Made by a program: the position numbers and the translations under genes
Notes under the pieces: generated by a model
Database searches by the model: none
What the model saw: the letters and a program-made list of their open reading frames with translations, nothing else
Told to the model about the DNA's origin: nothing
Assembly (NCBI GenBank): GCA_019456255.1
Contig: VRUG01000016.1
Location: forward strand, 1 to 64,000
Origin: Planctomycetota bacterium
GTDB taxonomy: Bacteria > Planctomycetota > Phycisphaerae > Sedimentisphaerales > Anaerobacaceae
Direction: 5' to 3'
Length of the DNA: 64,000 bases
In this document: positions 51,372 through 61,600 of the stretch, piece by piece
Layout of the letters: each line of letters begins with the position of its first letter
How positions within the stretch are numbered: the stretch's first letter is position 1

Positions 51372-51494
51372 TATTAGCTTTGCCGAGGGGCCCAGCGTGG
51401 ACAACACTTTGAACAAACAAAAGCTTTGATTTTTGCGTTGCCGGGGGGGCATATCGCGAGATTTGAGGCAGGCAAGGTACGGCCGCGGGGGGAG

Positions 51495-51527
51495 AGAGCT
51501 TCGTTCCATGGACGGGAACGAAGCTCT
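51495..51527. other. Perfect 13-bp hairpin in an intergenic region
   Basis: AGAGCTTCGTTCC (51495-51507) and GGAACGAAGCTCT (51515-51527) with a 7-nt loop form a fully matched stem, without a U-run on either side. It stands in a GC-richer patch (51440-51530) between the operon terminator and mnmA. It may be part of a small RNA or a mobile repeat. Confidence 0.6.
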
Positions 51528-51628
51528 GTTATTGATGGATAGTTTTCACATTCGGATATCATCCTGCGTTTAAACCCTGTAATCCCTTTATACGTACAGG
51601 TTTATGGAAATTTCTTGAAATTGGCGTC

Positions 51629-51656
51629 TTGTGTTTATACACTGGTGTATTACAAT
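51629..51656. promoter_or_regulatory. Dyad at a likely promoter of the mnmA-bio operon
   Basis: ATACAC-TG-GTGTAT (51637-51650) lies between TTGTGT (51629-51634) and TACAAT (51651-51656), which are 16 bp apart and could be -35 and -10. An operator inside a promoter would allow repression. The arms do not match the BirA, BioR or BioQ consensus that I know. Confidence 0.35.
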
Positions 51657-51695
51657 TACAGGCATACTGAATGTATTTTTCATATCTATTAAAAA

Positions 51696-52820
51696 ATGGC
51701 GAATAATTACAACATCAAATTACAGTCACCGAGTTTTTCGGCATGGTCTCCCGGCGGTGAGGTTTCAAGGCAGGTCGCTGTTATGATGAGCGGCGGTGTC
51801 GACAGCAGTGTGACTGCCCATTTGCTGAAAGAGCAGGGATTTGAGGTTGTTGGTATTACGATGCAGATACCTGCGGCTTGTAATACGGGTTCGCGTGGCT
51901 GTTGCGGCGCCGATGCGGCATTTGTGTGTGAGCAATTGGGGATTTGTCATTATTTTGTGGATGTCAGGCTTGCGTTTGAGCAGCTGATAATCGAGCCTTT
52001 TCGCAAATCTTATCTGGAGGGGCAGACACCTAACCCCTGTGTGGACTGCAATACGCTATTGAAGTTTTCGCTTGTGTGGGATTTGCTTGAGAAGGAGTTC
52101 GGGATCAAGTATGTCGCGACGGGTCATTATGCGCAGGTGATTGAAAACCAGGGGCGGTATTATCTTGGTAGGGGTAAAGACAAAAATAAGGACCAGAGCT
52201 ACTTTTTATATGGCATTGGTTTGGATAGGCTGCCTGGATTTATTTTGCCCTTGGGTGGATTGGCGAAACAGGAAGTTCGGGCGATTGCATCGGAGCTTGA
52301 TTTGACGGTAGCTGATAAGGCAGAAAGTATGGAACTGTGTTTTGCCGGTGAAGGTGATTATCGCGTTGCTTTGACTGTTGGTCAGGCTGACATGGAAGGT
52401 GAGCTGACAGATATGTCCGGCAAGGTCATCGGTGCGCACAAGGGGATATCGAATTATACGATTGGTCAGAGGCGTGGTCTTGGATATGCCGGCGGTGAGC
52501 CTCTTTATGTTGGTAAGATTGACGCTGGCAGTAATACTGTTGCGCTTGGGACGCGGGACGAGGTGAGTTTTTCAAAAGTCCAGGCCGGGCAGCTTAATGT
52601 TTTAATCGCAGAAGAATTTACGGCGGGCGCAAAACTTTTCGGTAAGGTCCGTTCATACAATGACCCTTTGGCATGTACGGTTGTTGACGTCAGTGAATCG
52701 GGAGTAAGTGTTGAGTTTGATGAGGTGTTGTTTGCTCCGACGCCGGGCCAGAAACTTGTTATATATAATGAATATGATTATATTGTTGCAGGCGGTACAA
52801 TAACGAAGGCTTGTAAATAG
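51696..52820 (+). CDS. mnmA: tRNA-specific 2-thiouridylase MnmA
   Basis: 374 residues. It activates U34 of tRNA Lys/Glu/Gln with ATP and inserts sulfur from a TusE/IscS-type relay. The PP-loop SGGVDSSVTAHLLKEQG binds ATP. The catalytic Cys pair lies in NPCVDCNTLLKFS and SMELCFAGEGDY, and NKDQSYFLYGI is also conserved. The first 25 residues precede the PP-loop without known role; an internal start at MMSGG is less likely. bioB begins 3 bp after its stop. Confidence 0.95.
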   Translation: MANNYNIKLQSPSFSAWSPGGEVSRQVAVMMSGGVDSSVTAHLLKEQGFEVVGITMQIPAACNTGSRGCCGADAAFVCEQLGICHYFVDVRLAFEQLIIEPFRKSYLEGQTPNPCVDCNTLLKFSLVWDLLEKEFGIKYVATGHYAQVIENQGRYYLGRGKDKNKDQSYFLYGIGLDRLPGFILPLGGLAKQEVRAIASELDLTVADKAESMELCFAGEGDYRVALTVGQADMEGELTDMSGKVIGAHKGISNYTIGQRRGLGYAGGEPLYVGKIDAGSNTVALGTRDEVSFSKVQAGQLNVLIAEEFTAGAKLFGKVRSYNDPLACTVVDVSESGVSVEFDEVLFAPTPGQKLVIYNEYDYIVAGGTITKACK

Positions 52821-52822
52821 AT

Positions 52823-53767
52823 ATGAAGATAAAAGAACAGGAGTACATTTTGGAAGGTGCTGATAAAGAATTTTTGTTAAGCGCACCATTGCTGGAAGTG
52901 GTTTCGCTGGCCAATAAGGTGAGGGCGGAATCTGTCGGCAATGAGTTTGAGCTTTGCAATATCATAAACGCGAAATCAGGTTCGTGCAGTGAGGATTGCA
53001 AGTTTTGTGCACAGTCGTCACGGCATAAGACCGACACGCCGACGTATGGGTTGAAAAGTAAAGCAGAAATAATCGCAGCCGCGCGAGAGGCCAAGGCGAT
53101 AGGGGCAAAGAAGTTTGGTATTGTCACGAGCGGTAATGGTCTCGATGAAAGTGAGCTTGATACAATTGTTGAGGCGATATCGGAAATAACAAACGACGTT
53201 GGGATAGCTGTCTGCGGTTCGCTTGGGGCACTTGAGAAAGAGCCGTTGGTGAGATTGAAAAATGCGGGGCTTGTTCGTTATCATCATAATATTGAGACGT
53301 CAGCGAATTTTTATCCTGAGATAGTGACAACGCACAGCTTTGACGAGCGGGTCAAGACAATTACCGCTGCCAAAGAGGCTGGGTTGGAAGTTTGCAGCGG
53401 GGGAATAATCGGGATGGGTGAGAGTTGGCAGGACAGGATTGATATGGCTTTGCTGTTGAAGGAATTGGATGTCGATTCAGTGCCGATCAATCTTTTGATG
53501 CCGATTGCGGGGACGGCGATGGCGGATATGGAGGTGATATCGTGTGAGGATGCGGTGCGGACGATATGTATTTTCAGGGTTATTCTTAGGGATAAAACTA
53601 TTAAGATAGCTGCGGGCAGGGAAGCGATTTTGAAGGATTTTCAGGCGTTGGGTTTTATGGCAGGTGCTAATGGGATGCTGATTGGCGGGTATCTGACTGT
53701 CAAGGGTAGGAGCATTGACGAAGATAAGCAGCTTGTAAAAGAAGTGGAAAAGCTATGGGCAAAATAG
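52823..53767 (+). CDS. bioB: Biotin synthase
   Basis: 314 residues. A radical SAM enzyme that inserts sulfur into dethiobiotin. SGSCSEDCKFCAQSS carries CxxxCxxC for the 4Fe-4S cluster. The conserved Arg and Cys ligands of the 2Fe-2S site are suggested by YHHNIETS and by the later NLLMPIAGT, FRVILRDKTIKIAAGRE and GANGMLIGGYLTVKGRS. First biotin gene of the operon, 3 bp after mnmA. Its end overlaps bioF by 13 bp. Confidence 0.96.
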   Translation: MKIKEQEYILEGADKEFLLSAPLLEVVSLANKVRAESVGNEFELCNIINAKSGSCSEDCKFCAQSSRHKTDTPTYGLKSKAEIIAAAREAKAIGAKKFGIVTSGNGLDESELDTIVEAISEITNDVGIAVCGSLGALEKEPLVRLKNAGLVRYHHNIETSANFYPEIVTTHSFDERVKTITAAKEAGLEVCSGGIIGMGESWQDRIDMALLLKELDVDSVPINLLMPIAGTAMADMEVISCEDAVRTICIFRVILRDKTIKIAAGREAILKDFQALGFMAGANGMLIGGYLTVKGRSIDEDKQLVKEVEKLWAK

Positions 53768-54909
53768 ACGAATATTTAGAGCAGGCAAAAACGAAGAGCC
53801 AGTTGCGATTTTTAAGACCCGCAGGTTTTCGCAGGGAGGGGCGAATCTGTTTTAAGGGCAGAGAGTTTTTCGATTTTTCGTCGAACGATTATCTCGGACT
53901 TTCCGGTCATGCGAAACTTAAAGAGGCCAGCGTAAAAGCGATTGAGCAATTCGGTGTCGGCAGCGGAGCGTCGAGACTTTTAAGCGGTGACCTGAAAATT
54001 CATCACGAACTTGAGGAAAGGGTTGCTTGTTTTAAAGGTAAAGAGGCAGCGTTGGTTTTTAATTCCGGTTATCAGGCTAATGTTGGAATCATAAACGCGT
54101 TGTATGGCAGGGGCGATGTGATTTTTGCCGACAAACTGTGTCACGCGAGTATATGGGACGGGATAAAGTTGTCTGGGGCCGAGCTGTTTCGTTTTGGTCA
54201 TAATGATGTTGGGCAGTTGGAGAAGTTGCTCAAGGGTAAGGCGGATAAGTTTAAGAGGAGATTGATAGTAACCGAGACGGTTTTTAGTATGGATGGTGAC
54301 AAGCCGCCATTAAAAGAGATGGTCGAGTTGAAGGAAAGGCATGGCTGTGAGTTGATGGTTGACGAGGCGCATGCTACGGGTATTTTTGGCGCAGACGGCG
54401 GCGGAGTGGTTTCGGAATTTGGGCTTGTCGAGAGAGTTGATTTGATAATGGGGACATTCAGCAAGGCATTGGGCAGCTTTGGGGCATATCTGGCAGGTTC
54501 GGCTGAGACAATAGAATATCTAATAAATACGTGCCGAAGTTTTATATATTCAACGGCATTGCCGGCAGGGATAATTTCAGCTAACATCGCAAGTTTGGAG
54601 TTGGTGCGGGATGAGCCGTTCAGGAGGAAGGAACTTCTTGAGAATGCTTATTATTTTCGGAATGAATTGAGAAAAAAAGGCTTTAAAGTAGCGGGAACAT
54701 CTCAGATAATACCTTTAGTGGTTGGTGACACTGAAAAAACTATTTTGTTAAGTGAGAAACTGTGTGAGCGTGGTTACTGGTCGCTTCCTATCAGGCCTCC
54801 AACGGTACCTGCCGGGCAGTCACGGCTTAGATTTTCTCTCACTTATAATCACAGTAAAGAAATTTTGGAAGCGTTAGCTAATGACATCGCCGGAATCAGT
54901 AAATCATAA
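53755..54909 (+). CDS. bioF: 8-amino-7-oxononanoate synthase
   Basis: 384 residues. A PLP-dependent decarboxylating condensation of pimeloyl-CoA/ACP with L-alanine. FSSNDYLGLSGH, GVGSGASRLLSGD, ELMVDEAHATGIFGADGGG and TFSKALGSFGAYLAGS (the last with the PLP Lys) are diagnostic. The start overlaps bioB; the end overlaps bioD by 29 bp. Confidence 0.96.
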   Translation: MGKIDEYLEQAKTKSQLRFLRPAGFRREGRICFKGREFFDFSSNDYLGLSGHAKLKEASVKAIEQFGVGSGASRLLSGDLKIHHELEERVACFKGKEAALVFNSGYQANVGIINALYGRGDVIFADKLCHASIWDGIKLSGAELFRFGHNDVGQLEKLLKGKADKFKRRLIVTETVFSMDGDKPPLKEMVELKERHGCELMVDEAHATGIFGADGGGVVSEFGLVERVDLIMGTFSKALGSFGAYLAGSAETIEYLINTCRSFIYSTALPAGIISANIASLELVRDEPFRRKELLENAYYFRNELRKKGFKVAGTSQIIPLVVGDTEKTILLSEKLCERGYWSLPIRPPTVPAGQSRLRFSLTYNHSKEILEALANDIAGISKS

Positions 54910-55618
54910 ATTAAAGTCTGTTTTTATAACGGGCACCGATACCGAGGTCGGTAAGACGGTCGTGACCGGTCTGCTTGGGCGATTCTTATCTGATAAGGGT
55001 TATAATGTGATAACTCAGAAGTGGATACAGACGGGGTGCAAAAGTTTTCCGGAGGATATATTTTCGCATTTGAACTTTATGAAACGAAAACGGTCTGATA
55101 TTCGCAATTACTTAGAGTATGTGTGTCCTTATACATTTAAGCTGGCCTCGTCGCCTCATCTTGCATCGAAACTCGAAAAGCGTAAAATCCGTCAGGGTAA
55201 AATCAAGAACAGTTTTTCGATCTTGTCGAAAGATTTTGACAGTGTATTGGTCGAGGGTATCGGAGGAGCGTTGGTTCCGTTTAATAATAAAAAGATGGTA
55301 ATAGATATAGCGGGGCAATTGCATTTACCTGTTTTGCTTGTGGTGTCTAACCAATTGGGTTGTATCAATCACACTCTTTTGACAATAGAAGCGATACGCA
55401 GCCGCGGCTTGAAGCTGTTGGGTCTTGTCTTTAATAATCATCATGGCAAGGAAGATATTATTACAAAAGATAATCCCAAAATCATTAAGACATTTACGAA
55501 GGTGCGAATTTTTGGTCATCTGCCGTGGGTAAAAGACAGTGATGGATTGTATAAAGCTTTTAATGTTATTGGCGGAAGAATTCTTAATGAATTGAAAATG
55601 GATGTCAACGATGGATAG
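54881..55618 (+). CDS. bioD: Dethiobiotin synthetase
   Basis: 245 residues. It closes the ureido ring using CO2 and ATP. The P-loop FITGTDTEVGKTVVTGLL is intact, with VEGIGGALVPF and VVSNQLGCINHTLLTIEAI as further family marks. It starts inside bioF with an unremarkable ribosome site, suggesting translational coupling. Its end overlaps the start of bioA by 17 bp. Confidence 0.94.
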   Translation: MTSPESVNHKLKSVFITGTDTEVGKTVVTGLLGRFLSDKGYNVITQKWIQTGCKSFPEDIFSHLNFMKRKRSDIRNYLEYVCPYTFKLASSPHLASKLEKRKIRQGKIKNSFSILSKDFDSVLVEGIGGALVPFNNKKMVIDIAGQLHLPVLLVVSNQLGCINHTLLTIEAIRSRGLKLLGLVFNNHHGKEDIITKDNPKIIKTFTKVRIFGHLPWVKDSDGLYKAFNVIGGRILNELKMDVNDG

Positions 55619-56951
55619 TTTTGTTGAGAAAGATTTGAAATACTGCTGGCATCCGTTTACGCAGATGAAGGATTATGAGTCGCTGCCTCCTATTCTGATA
55701 GATAGTGCCAAAGGCGCAAAGCTTTTTGAGAGTAACGGCAATTATTATTACGACACGATATCAAGCTGGTGGTGCAATGTTCACGGTCATAATCATCCCA
55801 AAATAAACGCAGCGATAAAAGAACAGCTGAAATCATTTAGCCATGTGATGTTTGCAGGCATTACGCACAAAAGCGCAATTGCATTATCTGAGAAGCTTGT
55901 TTCTATTACGCCTGCGAATCTCAGGAAGGTGTTTTACAGTGACAATGGTTCGACGTCAGTTGAAGTCGCGTTTAAGATGTCGTTTCAATATTGGCAGAAC
56001 ATCGGCGAAAAGGATAAGACGAAATTTGTAAGTTTAGATGCGGGCTATCACGGCGATACTGTCGGGGCGATGAGTGTAGGCGGGATTAGTGACTACAATC
56101 GAGTATTTAAGCCTTTATTTTTTGAAAGTTACAAGGTTCCCAGCCCATATTGTTACCGCTGTCCAATGGGAAAGGATCGCAGGTCATGTGACATTGATTG
56201 TATCGCACCTCTTGAGGAAATTCTCAAGAACAATGGTAAGGAAATTGCAGCTTTTATATTAGAGCCTTTGATGCTGGGTGCTGGCGGGATAATAATTTAT
56301 CCCAAAGAATATTTAGAACGGGCGGCGCAGTTAGCTAAAAAACACAACGTCCATTTGATTGCCGATGAGGTAGCGACTGGATTCGGTAGAACGGGTAAGA
56401 TGTTTGCGTGCGAACATGCGGGGGTTGAGCCTGATTTTATGTGTCTATCGAAAGGCATTACGAGCGGGTATCTTGGGTTGGCGGCGACGCTGACAACGGA
56501 GAAGATATACGAAGCTTTTTATGATGACTACGAAAAGATGACGGCGTTTTTTCACGGCCATACCTATACCGCTAACGCTCTGGCGTGCAGTGCGGCGGTG
56601 GCGAGTCTGGAAATTTTTGAATCTGAAAACACTCTGGAAAAGGTTGGCAATCTGACAGGTGTTTTGCGTGACGGGCTTTGCAGGATGAAAGAGCTTGAGT
56701 TGGTTGGTGATGTGCGGCAGATAGGGCTGATAGGCGGGGTCGAACTGGTGAAAGATAAAAAAAGCAAGGAGCCTTTCGATCTGGGGCGGCGTATTGGGTA
56801 TGAGGTTTACAAAGAAGGTCTCAAGAGGCATCTTTTTCTCAGGCCTTTGGGGAATGTGATATATTTTTTCCCGCCTTTTTGCATAAAGAAGGAAGAGCTC
56901 CAATACGTTCTTGATAATACGATTGAAATCATCGAAAATCTCGATTCTTGA
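55602..56951 (+). CDS. bioA: Adenosylmethionine-8-amino-7-oxononanoate aminotransferase
   Basis: 449 residues. It converts KAPA to DAPA using S-adenosylmethionine as amino donor and PLP. Marks: YCWHPFTQMKDYE, SSWWCNVHGHNHPKIN, YHGDTVGAMSVGGI, LIADEVATGFGRTGKMFACEHAG and LSKGITSGYLGLAAT, which holds the PLP Lys. The next in-frame Met (MDSFVEK) is a possible start. The last gene of the biotin operon, which has no bioC, bioH or bioW here, so the pimeloyl precursor must come from elsewhere. Confidence 0.96.
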   Translation: MSTMDSFVEKDLKYCWHPFTQMKDYESLPPILIDSAKGAKLFESNGNYYYDTISSWWCNVHGHNHPKINAAIKEQLKSFSHVMFAGITHKSAIALSEKLVSITPANLRKVFYSDNGSTSVEVAFKMSFQYWQNIGEKDKTKFVSLDAGYHGDTVGAMSVGGISDYNRVFKPLFFESYKVPSPYCYRCPMGKDRRSCDIDCIAPLEEILKNNGKEIAAFILEPLMLGAGGIIIYPKEYLERAAQLAKKHNVHLIADEVATGFGRTGKMFACEHAGVEPDFMCLSKGITSGYLGLAATLTTEKIYEAFYDDYEKMTAFFHGHTYTANALACSAAVASLEIFESENTLEKVGNLTGVLRDGLCRMKELELVGDVRQIGLIGGVELVKDKKSKEPFDLGRRIGYEVYKEGLKRHLFLRPLGNVIYFFPPFCIKKEELQYVLDNTIEIIENLDS

Positions 56952-56993
56952 GTATTAAAAAGTGGGATGGCAGTTTATCTGGTCAAATAATAC

Positions 56994-57022
56994 TTGCAAA
57001 ATGAGAGGTATTGGTGTATATT
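56994..57022 (+). promoter_or_regulatory. Sigma-70 promoter of ahcY
   Basis: TTGCAA (56994-56999) and TATATT (57017-57022) with 17-bp spacing, 30 bp before the start codon, followed by AAAGGAAGG as ribosome site. The short leader leaves no room for an SAH riboswitch. Confidence 0.6.
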
Positions 57023-57052
57023 TCGCGGTTGGTTTAATTTGAAAGGAAGGTC

Positions 57053-58510
57053 ATGGAGACAACACAAGACGTAAAAGGCGGCGAAAGCAATGTAATCAAG
57101 CTCGATTTGTCGCTGCCTCATAAGATTGCGGATATTTCATTAGCTGCCTGGGGCAGAAGTGAGATGCAATTAGCGGAAAACGAGATGCCCGGACTGATGT
57201 CTACTCGCAAGAAGTACGGCAAAGAAAAGCCTCTGGCTGGTCTTAAGATCATGGGCAGTTTGCATATGACGATTCAGACGGCGATGCTGATAGAGACCCT
57301 TGAAGCTCTTGGGGCTGATATTCGCTGGGCGTCATGTAATATATTTTCAACTCAGGACCACGCGGCGGCAACGATAGCCAAGGAAGGCCGGACGCCTGTT
57401 TTCGCATGGAAGGGAGAATCACTGGAAGAATATTGGTGGTGTACCGAGCAGGCGTTGACATGGCCTGATGGTTCCGGTCCTGATATGATAGTCGATGACG
57501 GCGGTGACGCGACGTTGCTTGTTGTTCATGGTGCCAAGGTTGAGAAAGACGCATCGCTGCTCGATGAGGAAACTGATAACGCGGAATTTGAGGTTATCCT
57601 GGCGCGTCTCGGCGAGAGCGTTAAGAACAGTCCGGATAAATGGACGAAGATAGCAGCCAACATTCGCGGGATTTCCGAAGAGACGACAACGGGCGTGCAT
57701 AGATTGTACCAGATGGCAAAAGATGGAGAGCTTCCATTCCCAGCTATTAACGTTAACGACTCGGTGACTAAATCGAAATTTGATAATCTTTACGGCTGTC
57801 GCGAATCGCTGGCCGACGGGATTAAGCGTGCGACTGATGTGATGGTTGCCGGTAAAGTTGTTGTGGTTTGCGGATATGGTGACGTCGGTAAGGGATGCGC
57901 ACAATCGATGCGAGGACTGGGTGCCCGTGTTTTGATAACAGAAATAGACCCTATCTGCGCACTTCAGGCAGTGATGGAAGGTTATGAGGTAACAACAATG
58001 GAAGACGCCGCGGCGAAGGGTGACATCTTTGTTACCGCTACCGGCTGCTACCATGTAATTTCCGGGGCTCATATTGAGAAAATGAAAAATGAAGCAATCG
58101 TCTGCAATATAGGTCACTTCGATAGTGAGATTGATACCAATTATCTTCTTACGACTGATGGTCTTAAGAAAGAAACGATCAAGCCTCAGGTTGATAAGTG
58201 GACATTGAAGTCTGGCCGTTCGATACTTCTTTTAGCTGAGGGCAGGTTAGTAAATCTCGGCTGTGCGACGGGACATCCGAGTTTTGTGATGAGTAACAGC
58301 TTTACGAATCAGTGCCTGGCACAGATAATGATTGTGAAAGAAAAGCTTGAGAACAAGGTTTACACGCTTCCTAAAATACTTGACGAAGAGGTTGCGATGC
58401 TTCATCTTGGAAGGTTAGGGGCGAAACTGACGAAGCTGACCAAGGAGCAGGCCGATTATCTTGGTCTTTCGGCTGACGGGCCGTTTAAGCCTGAGCATTA
58501 CCGCTACTAA
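57053..58510 (+). CDS. ahcY: Adenosylhomocysteinase
   Basis: 485 residues. It hydrolyses S-adenosylhomocysteine to adenosine and homocysteine with bound NAD. The NAD site is [24 protein letters not shown] and the C-terminal KPEHYRY is the classic subunit-clamping end. [13 protein letters not shown] and [35 protein letters not shown] are also typical. Bacterial length with the insertion near residue 160. Own promoter; a terminator follows. Confidence 0.97.
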   Translation: METTQDVKGGESNVIKLDLSLPHKIADISLAAWGRSEMQLAENEMPGLMSTRKKYGKEKPLAGLKIMGSLHMTIQTAMLIETLEALGADIRWASCNIFSTQDHAAATIAKEGRTPVFAWKGESLEEYWWCTEQALTWPDGSGPDMIVDDGGDATLLVVHGAKVEKDASLLDEETDNAEFEVILARLGESVKNSPDKWTKIAANIRGISEETTTGVHRLYQMAKDGELPFPAINVNDSVTKSKFDNLYGCRESLADGIKRATDVMVAGKVVVVCGYGDVGKGCAQSMRGLGARVLITEIDPICALQAVMEGYEVTTMEDAAAKGDIFVTATGCYHVISGAHIEKMKNEAIVCNIGHFDSEIDTNYLLTTDGLKKETIKPQVDKWTLKSGRSILLLAEGRLVNLGCATGHPSFVMSNSFTNQCLAQIMIVKEKLENKVYTLPKILDEEVAMLHLGRLGAKLTKLTKEQADYLGLSADGPFKPEHYRY

Positions 58511-58540
58511 TCGTTCAAAGTTGTTTTATAATGTGAATTG

Positions 58541-58583
58541 AAAACTACCGGCTTTTGTGGTAAAAAAGGCTGGTAGTTTTTTT
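58541..58583 (+). terminator. Rho-independent terminator after ahcY
   Basis: AAAACTACCGGCTTTT (58541-58556) pairs with AAAAGGCTGGTAGTTTT after a loop of about 5 nt, and a T7 tract ends it. It separates ahcY from addB. Confidence 0.88.
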
Positions 58584-58602
58584 CATTCAGGGACGGTAAT
58601 TT

Positions 58603-61600
58603 ATGTCGATTGAGTTCATTCTCGGTAGAAGCGGTACTGGCAAAACGCGGCTTTGTATCGATGAGGTTATCGCAGCTCTATCAGAGTCGGGCGAGGAGTG
58701 TTTGGTTCTGCTGGTTCCCGAGCAGGCGACGTACCAGGCAGAGCGTGCGATTGTCGATGATAAGCGTATATCGGGTTATAATCGATTGAACGTGCTTTCT
58801 TTCGAGAGGCTTGTGTTTTTGCTTTTGGGTAAGAACGCGGCGCGGGTGGACATTTCCAGAACCGGTCAGCAGATGATAGTCCATCGTATCCTGCGGGAAC
58901 AAAAAGACAATCTTAAAGTACTGTCGGCGTCGGCAGATTCCGCAGGGCTTAGCTGTCAGATGGCCGATGTTGTTACTGAACTGCACAGATATGCAAAAAG
59001 TGAGGAAGATATTGACGAGCTTTTGGACGAGCTAAAGAAAGACGGCGCAGAGAGTTTAAGCTATCAGAAGTTTTTAGATATCGGTTTGGTATTTAAAGAA
59101 TATCTGAAATTCATTAAGGATAAATTTATTGACCCTGATATTCAGTTGAATCAGGCTTGTAAACTAATATCGGATTCTTTTGTTAAAGGGGCAAGGGTTT
59201 GGGTGGATGGTTTCGCCGGTTTTACCGAATCGCAGTTTTCGATATTGGTGGAGATTTTGAAGGCGGCATCTGAAACTAAGATAGCGCTTTGCGTTGACCC
59301 GGATGATATTGATTTTGCAGGCAAGGAAAGTATCGACCTTGCGGACTGGTTTTACCCGACCAAGCAGACTTATTCAAGTCTTATAGATATAGCTAAAAAA
59401 TGCAAGTTGAAAGTTCGCGATGCGGTAATCTTAAAGGACTTGCGAAGATTTGGCGATTCTGCACTGGAGCATATCGAACGGAATATTTTTAATCTCAAGC
59501 CTACAAAGCATAAGGGCTGCGATAATATTCAGGTCATATCGGCGGCGAACAGACGCAACGAGATACAATTCGCCGCACAGGAAATTCAAAGGCTTGTCAG
59601 GGACAAAAAGATGCGATACCGTGACATTGCGGTTATCGCGTCGGACATTGACAGCTATGAGCACTATGTTCGGGCGTACTTCAATGATTACAGAATTCCA
59701 TTTTTCATCGACAAGCGAAAGCCTTTAAGCCAGCATCCTTTTGTGCATTTTATTTGTTCGGCGATTGCGGTGGTTTCGGAAGGTTTTTCGACCAACGATA
59801 TTTTTTCATATTTGAAATCAGACCTTGTCGGTATCAGCAGGGATGACGTTGATCTGTTGGAGAATTATTGTATTGCATACGGTGTGAGCGGTGGCAACTG
59901 GGTGGATAAAAACCACTGGGATTTTCAGGCTAAGGAGAAGACGGATTTCGATGAAAAGCAGATAAATAAAATCAGGGCAGAGGTAACGAGACCTTTAGTC
60001 GAGTTAGCGGACAAACTTGCATCGGGAGATGGTGACAATGCAATTACCGCGGAAGAATTTACGAAGGCAGTGTTTGATTTCCTGGAAGCTATAAAGTTTA
60101 GAGAGACGATAGCGGAATGGATTGGCGAATCGGCAGACAAGGAAACCTTAGACAGGCATCGTCAGGGATACGAAAAAATAGTTGATGTTTTTGATGAGCT
60201 CGTGGAGGTTTTCAGGGGTCAAAAATTTTCGTACAGAGATTATTCAGCAATAATAACGTCAGCTTTTTCGCAATTGCAGATGGGTTTTATTCCGCCGACA
60301 TTGGACCAGGTGCTTGTCGGTTCGATAGAGCGCAGCAGGCATCCGGATTTAAAGGCGGTGTTTTTGACAGGCGTGACGCAAAAGCAATTTCCCGTTCCGG
60401 TTGCTGAGAGTTCGCTTTTGAATGACGATGACCGCAATGCGGCGGCGGAAGCGGATTTTGAACTTGGACCTACAACAGAGCAGAGTCTGGCAGAGCGTCA
60501 ATACCTGGCTTATATCGCGTTTACGCGGGCGTCGCAGTTTTTGAGTGTAAGTTATCCAATGACGAATGACAACGGCAGCGAGGCAGTGCGTTCGCAATTT
60601 GTCGATGAGCTTGAGGAACTTTTTGATGGTCTAAAAGAGAGGGCCATTGAAGATAGTGACATTGAATCTTTTGAAGAAGGTTCTCCTGCGGCTTTTGGCT
60701 ATGACAATAAGGCGGTGCTTGAAAAGGAGGTTGTGGAAGAGAATTACGGCAAAGAGATAAGGGGTTCGGCGACGAGGCTGGCGACTTTTGCGGCATGTCC
60801 GTATAAATATTTTGTGCGGTATGTGCTTAGATTGAAGGAGCGCGCGGAATTCAAGCTAAGGCCTTTGGATATCGGGAATTTTTATCATGTGGTTCTGGAC
60901 GCACTGGTGAAACAGCTTAACAAAGAGAAGAAGGATTTGGCGTCGATTGGCGACGATGAGCTTTTGGAAATTTTAAATAAACAGATATCGAAAGTAGTGA
61001 CGGGAGATTCGTTTTTGTCGAGTTTTAAATCTCGAAGTCTGCATAACGAGTTTATTATAAGCAACGCGATTGAGAATCTTGAGAGTTGTGTTTTGGGGAT
61101 AGCTAAGATGGTTCGAGCGGGTGATTTTAGGCCCATGAAATCGGAAGTTGGTTTTGGCAGAGCTGGTGAGGGTCTTGGGGAATTTAGATTAAAGCTTAGA
61201 GGCGGCAGGGAACTGGTTTTAAGCGGCAAGATTGACCGGATTGATATTGGAAAGATTGATGACGAAGAGCTTGCTATTGTTTTTGATTATAAGCGTAAAG
61301 GCCAATCATTTAGCTGGAAAAAGTTTTATCACGGTCTCGACATGCAGCTTCCCATTTATCTTCTGGCGGTTCGCGGTTCGGCAAACTCGAAAGTAGTCGG
61401 AGCGTTTTACATACCTATCGAAGTTAAAATTGAAAAGGTCACACTTAACAAGCTCGAAAATCAGGCGAGCAAGTTTGGTTATAAGGCAAATGGGATTTTC
61501 AACGGCGAGTTCGCAAAGCGTCTCGACAAAGAGACAAGTTCCAGGGACAGTAAGTTTTATAACTTTTATGTTAGCAAGGAAGATGGTGTTTACGGGAATT

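Noticed and set aside
51374-51562. 62-aa minus-strand ORF
   Set aside because: It spans the perfect hairpin and has no ribosome site or protein-like pattern.
56952-57052. SAH riboswitch before ahcY
   Set aside because: The predicted promoter leaves only about 25 nt of leader and no conserved core was seen.
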